DNA of 26,450 nucleotides from JABMRP01 sp964444795 (GTDB lineage: Bacteria > Planctomycetota > Planctomycetia > Pirellulales > Thermoguttaceae). The notes under the pieces are model-generated. The model made no database searches, was not told the origin of the DNA, and saw nothing but the letters and a program-made list of their open reading frames with translations. The translations under genes and the position numbers were made by a program. The DNA is taken from positions 1 to 26,450 of the forward strand of contig CAYUIQ010000119.1 of assembly GCA_964444795.1 (NCBI GenBank). The letters run 5' to 3'. Of the stretch, positions 23,669-26,450 are shown in pieces (the stretch's first letter is position 1; the number at the start of each line of letters is the position of its first letter).

Positions 23669-24587
23669 GGTCGTCCTCCCGCACGGCATCGAGGAAGATC
23701 TGCTCCAGCGAATTTCTCGCCGGCACCAGCGAGCGGATTCCCGCCCCTTCTTCCCGCGCCCACTGCCATACCCGCTTGGCCGTCTTCTCATCGGCCCCGG
23801 CCAGCACGAGCGAACCGTCGCCGCCGGTCGACACTTCCAATCCTTCTCGCTGAAATCGCGCGACCAGCGCATCGACCGGCCCGAAGACGTGTACCTGATA
23901 CGACGGCGAAGCGGGCCGGCTCAACACGCTCAAGCGTTCGACGATCCGCACGCGACCCCGGGCGAGAATGACCACGTGGTCGCAGATCGCCTGCACGTCG
24001 GGCAGAATGTGCGTCGAGATCAGCACGGCCTTGCCCGCGTCCCGGGCCAGTGTCTTGATGCGCCCGAGAAAGATCTGGCGCTCCTCGGGATCGAGCCCCG
24101 AGGTCGGTTCGTCGAGGATCAGAAAGGGCGGGTCCTGGACGATCGCCGTGGCAAACTTCAGCTTCTGCCGCATCCCGGTGGAATACGTCTCGACGTCGCG
24201 ATACCGCTCTTGCTCAATGCCGCAGAAATCGAGGATCTCGTGCGTCCGCCGCAGCCCTTCGATCGAGGGCAAGCCCGAGAGCCGGGCGGCGAATCGGACC
24301 ATCTCCACGCCGCTCAATCCGCCGATGTAGCAATCGTCCTCGGGCATGTACCCGACCGACGAACGGATCTGGCGGGCCTGGCTGCCCAACTCGAACCCCA
24401 TCACGTGGCCCGTTCCCCGAGTGATCCGCACCAGCCCCAAAAGCACCTTGATCAACGTCGTCTTGCCCGCCCCGTTGGGTCCCAGCAGACCGGTCACCCC
24501 GGCCCCGATAGCCAGCGACACGTCGTCCAACGCCCGGAGGCCGTCGTAGTCCTTGGTAATTTGGTCGAGTTGGAGCAACGTGTCCAT
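23655..24587 (-). CDS. ABC transporter ATP-binding protein (first of operon)
   Basis: A 310-residue ABC-2 type ATPase, first gene of the operon. Walker A is GPNGAGKTT (36-44), the signature YSTGMRQK (from 135), Walker B FLILDEP (155-161) with TSGLD, and the switch histidine is H193 in ISTHIL; a C-terminal accessory domain of about 90 residues follows. The ATG at 24587 starts directly before the domain (DTLLQLDQITKDYDG); an open extension of 18 codons to 24641 adds nothing recognisable. Its last 14 bases overlap the permease gene, its likely partner. The operon therefore codes for two ATPases and two permeases, either two transporters or one of mixed composition. Confidence 0.9.
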   Translation of the reverse strand: MDTLLQLDQITKDYDGLRALDDVSLAIGAGVTGLLGPNGAGKTTLIKVLLGLVRITRGTGHVMGFELGSQARQIRSSVGYMPEDDCYIGGLSGVEMVRFAARLSGLPSIEGLRRTHEILDFCGIEQERYRDVETYSTGMRQKLKFATAIVQDPPFLILDEPTSGLDPEERQIFLGRIKTLARDAGKAVLISTHILPDVQAICDHVVILARGRVRIVERLSVLSRPASPSYQVHVFGPVDALVARFQREGLEVSTGGDGSLVLAGADEKTAKRVWQWAREEGAGIRSLVPARNSLEQIFLDAVREDDHAYP

Positions 24588-24673
24588 GATGCGTAGCCGC
24601 CAGCCCCTTGAGATCCAGCCCTTTGTGACAAAGCCACCCACTGGCCGGAACCCTCGACCCGGCGTACCGTTTC

Positions 24674-24702
24674 ATTGTAACCGCCCGGCAAGCCGGCGGC
24701 CA
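24674..24702 (-). promoter_or_regulatory. Candidate promoter of the ABC operon
   Basis: On the minus strand TACAAT (24679-24674; 5 of 6) is preceded after 17 bases by TGGCCG (3 of 6). Transcription would start near 24667, leaving a leader of about 80 bases. The -10 box is the same as that of the DTW promoter. Confidence 0.4.
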
Positions 24703-24730
24703 GTCGCGGGTGGGGAAAGTGGACCTCGGC

Positions 24731-24878
24731 TGTGTGCCACTGCTTGCCTGCAAGAAGTGCAAGATCGGAAGAGCGGTCCGCACGAGAAAAAGGCGCCGTT
24801 TCTCTTGGCTCGTGATGTCACTCGCGGTAGACTGTTCTTCGAGTGGCAACACTGCTTGCAAGCAAGCAGTGGCACACA
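24731..24878. repeat. 148-base imperfect palindromic element (MITE-like)
   Basis: The outer arms 24731-24759 and 24850-24878 are reverse complements apart from about three positions (TGTGTGCCACTGCTTGC against GCAAGCAGTGGCACACA). The centre also folds: CACGAG with CTCGTG, and GAGAAA with TTTCTC around 24795. The element lies between the divergent ABC operon and the lipoprotein gene. A weak promoter pair TTGGCT-17-TAGACT (24805-24833) points from its right half toward the lipoprotein gene, so it may supply that gene's promoter. Confidence 0.75.
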
Positions 24879-24905
24879 ACCGTTGACCAGCAGAGCCACC
24901 CCGCC

Positions 24906-25301
24906 ATGAACACCGCCAGCCGCCTTCTGTTGGCTCTTGTTGCCGGGTTGACCGTCGGCTGCGGATCCGATCTGGCCGAAGTGACGGGGACCGTCTCGCT
25001 GGACGGCCGGCCGCTGGACTCGGGGACGATCGTGTTCCAGGGGCCCAATCTACCCCAGGCCGCCGGCCAAATCGGCGAAGACGGCTCGTATTCGGTCTCC
25101 ACCGGGACGCAGCGGGGGTTGCCGCCCGGGCAGTATCGCGTGACCGTCACGGCCTACAAGACCCGAGCCGGCCGGGACGAGCAGGAAGCGCCCATCCCCG
25201 AGTTTCTCACGCCGGTGCGATACAACAACCCCGAGACGTCCGGCCTGACGGCCGACGTTGAGCCGGGCGGCAACCGGTTCGATTTCACACTGAAGCCGTG
25301 A
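24906..25301 (+). CDS. Small lipoprotein, carboxypeptidase-regulatory-like fold
   Basis: A 131-residue exported protein. The N-terminus ends in LTVGCGSD, a lipobox-like site with C19 (threonine at -3 is slightly atypical), so it is probably lipid-anchored. The rest, from VTGTVSLDGRPLDSGTIVFQG through GLPPGQYRVTVTAYK to the terminal FDFTLKP, is a beta-sandwich of the carboxypeptidase regulatory (transthyretin-like) kind found in many planctomycete lipoproteins. Function is unknown; a structural surface role is typical. The ATG at 24906 is chosen because the signal peptide starts there; the frame is open back to 24843, but those codons fall in the palindromic element. Confidence 0.8.
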   Translation: MNTASRLLLALVAGLTVGCGSDLAEVTGTVSLDGRPLDSGTIVFQGPNLPQAAGQIGEDGSYSVSTGTQRGLPPGQYRVTVTAYKTRAGRDEQEAPIPEFLTPVRYNNPETSGLTADVEPGGNRFDFTLKP

Positions 25302-25423
25302 AGGGGCCGAGTTTTCTTGCTCCCACGGCCGGGATCTGGGATTGCACGATCGGGCCAATCGGGGGACAATTCCCGCTGGCTTTCCCGGAACGGATTCCAC
25401 TGCTACCTGAGGGGACGGAACCC

Positions 25424-25768
25424 ATGTCAGCACCGCACTCCCCACATCCGGATCTCACGCCGCATACGTCCGACTTCCGCGTCGCGCCGCTGGACAGCGC
25501 CCAGCAGGCGTCGCTGCCGGGCACCTCTCAACCGCTTCGCCAGCGCACCACCCCACGGGCAGCCGAAGCGTTGCGGATGTGGCTCCGCTGGAACGAAGCC
25601 CACGAGCAGCTTACGGCCCAGATGTTTCAGGCGGGCAGCGATCCGGCCCGGCTCGACGACCTGGCCGAACACGTAGACCAGCTTCGCCGACAGGCCGTGG
25701 CAGCCTCCCACGAAGTGCTCCACCGGCCCGCCCCCGACACACCGGCCGACTCGGGCGTGTCTTCGTAG
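25424..25768 (+). CDS. Small hypothetical helical protein
   Basis: A 114-residue protein of unknown function with no signal peptide. The first 45 residues are rich in Pro, Ser and His and probably disordered; the rest (ALRMWLRWNEAHEQLTAQMF and following) is likely two helices with charged faces, possibly a coiled-coil pair. A GAGGGG-like ribosome site lies about 12 bases before the ATG at 25424, and a weak promoter pair TTGCAC-17-GACAAT (25342-25370) precedes it. A longer frame from 25298 would overlap the lipoprotein stop and is less likely. Reality of the gene rests on frame length and context only. Confidence 0.5.
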   Translation: MSAPHSPHPDLTPHTSDFRVAPLDSAQQASLPGTSQPLRQRTTPRAAEALRMWLRWNEAHEQLTAQMFQAGSDPARLDDLAEHVDQLRRQAVAASHEVLHRPAPDTPADSGVSS

Positions 25769-25842
25769 CTCGGCGGGGCTCGAAATCCGGCGACTTCGCC
25801 TGTAACCCGATAAAGCCGATGCACCCCCCGTTGCAGGGGCAC

Positions 25843-25872
25843 TGCCAAGAAAATCGGCCGAAATTCCTGGCA
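25843..25872. promoter_or_regulatory. 30-base imperfect palindrome upstream of the LamG gene
   Basis: TGCCA-x-GAA-xx-TCGGCCGA-xx-TTC-x-TGGCA is symmetric about CGGCCG, with the mismatches in mirrored positions. It covers the -35 region of the promoter candidate at 25868-25896, a fitting place for an operator, but a repeat or chance cannot be excluded. Confidence 0.3.
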
Positions 25873-25896
25873 TTGCCGTTGGGTGGCTGTTAGAAT
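25868..25896 (+). promoter_or_regulatory. Candidate extended -10 promoter for the LamG gene
   Basis: TGTTAGAAT (25888-25896) contains an extended -10 (TG-n-TAGAAT, 5 of 6 in the hexamer). The -35 position 17 bases upstream (TGGCAT) is poor, as usual for extended -10 promoters. The leader would be about 120 bases long. Confidence 0.35.
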
Positions 25897-26023
25897 CGGC
25901 AGTGGTGTGGGGAACTCTCCTTCACCGCGATTGTCTGGCGAATCGAGCCACATCGGATCGTTCGCCGCCCCTTTCTGATCGAACCTAATCCTTTGAGCAT
26001 CTCTTGTGGGGGGAGTTTCGGCC

Positions 26024-26450
26024 ATGTTTCGTCGACTCAATACGCGACTTCTTCGTTCGATATGCACCGCGGCTGTGACTTGCGGGCTGATCTGGCTTAT
26101 CACTTCGACGGCGATGGCGGGGCCCAGTTATGAACAGGCCGTGCTGGACAGCGGCCCGATCGCGTACTGGCGATTGGGAGAAACGGCCGGCGTAACGGCC
26201 GCGAGTCTGGTTGACCCAACGGGCACCAACGGCACCTACACCAACCCCGGCAATATCACGCTGGGGCAACTCGGCCCGGGGCCGGCCGACGGGTTGCCGG
26301 GATTCGACGCAGGCAACCTCGCGCCGCAATTCGGTGGCAGCGGCGGGCACGTGAGTCTTCCCGGCGGGTTTCTCCCCACCGGTAGTGCGCCGCGCACTTT
26401 GGAGGGCTGGTTCAACGGCGGCAATAACAACCAGACGTTCTTCAACTACG
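26024..26450 (+). CDS. Secreted LamG-domain protein (partial, runs off the window)
   Basis: The frame is open from the ATG at 26024 to the window end, giving the first 142 residues. A basic start (FRRLNTRLLR) and hydrophobic segment ending STAMA form a signal peptide (about 1-32). The mature part starts GPSYEQAVLDSGPIAYWRLG, the typical entry to LamG/concanavalin-like domains of planctomycete exported proteins, and continues to TLEGWFNGG at the edge. GGGGGAG about nine bases before the ATG is the ribosome site. Such proteins often end in a PEP-CTERM sorting signal, which lies beyond the window and is not seen. Confidence 0.8.
   Translation, partial: MFRRLNTRLLRSICTAAVTCGLIWLITSTAMAGPSYEQAVLDSGPIAYWRLGETAGVTAASLVDPTGTNGTYTNPGNITLGQLGPGPADGLPGFDAGNLAPQFGGSGGHVSLPGGFLPTGSAPRTLEGWFNGGNNNQTFFNY

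Noticed and set aside
1..26450. CRISPR arrays, tRNA, rRNA, transposase or phage genes
   Set aside because: No regularly spaced repeats, no cloverleaf-like sequence and no integrase or transposase motif was noticed; a covariance-model scan was not possible.

Overview
This 26.4 kb window is GC-rich bacterial DNA that most resembles a planctomycete (Pirellulales-like Planctomycetota). The evidence is gene content. There are secreted LamG, PQQ-propeller and PHP-propeller giants, an HzsA-like protein with two CxxCH motifs, a sialate O-acetylesterase-type SGNH hydrolase, a small lipoprotein with a carboxypeptidase-regulatory-like fold, and intergenic regions packed with palindromic repeats. The assignment rests on family recognition, not a search. 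No rRNA, tRNA, CRISPR array, transposase or phage gene was recognised.

Layout. (1) 70-1771, minus strand: a cupin-type glucose-6-phosphate isomerase followed by a phosphotriesterase-like metal hydrolase, separated by a large hairpin. (2) 2035-5340, plus: a secreted LamG/TolB-propeller protein of the hydrazine-synthase-alpha-like family, divergent from (1), with good promoters on both sides of a repeat. (3) 5727-6779, plus: a secreted SGNH esterase, convergent with (4) 6909-10103, minus: a 1064-residue exported protein joining a methyltransferase-like domain to a PQQ-like propeller. (5) 10519-14141, plus: a GNAT acetyltransferase followed at once by a 1024-residue exported propeller plus PHP-metalloesterase protein, then a small conserved-looking protein (14174) and an ICMT-like membrane methyltransferase (14651). 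(6) 15334-16428, minus: an exported protein with a zincin HExxH motif. (7) 16775-20665, plus: a DTW-domain tRNA modification enzyme with a long C-terminal extension, then a class II aldolase, a PHP phosphoesterase and a DeoC-type aldolase. (8) 20693-24587, minus: a tightly overlapping four-gene ABC-2 transporter operon (ATPase-permease-ATPase-permease). (9) 24906-26450, plus: a lipoprotein, a small helical protein and the start of another LamG protein cut by the window edge.

How the genes fit together. Two groups handle phosphorylated sugars: the isomerase/phosphotriesterase-like pair and the aldolase/PHP/DeoC cluster. They may serve sugar or nucleoside catabolism, but no substrate can be read from the sequence. 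The exported propeller, LamG and esterase proteins fit the polysaccharide-degrading, surface-rich lifestyle typical of planctomycetes. The most unusual features are the exported methyltransferase-propeller fusion, the C-terminal extension of the DTW protein, a charged repeat block inside an ABC permease, and the large number of unrelated hairpin or palindromic repeat families in the gaps, several of them present in more than one copy or truncated form.
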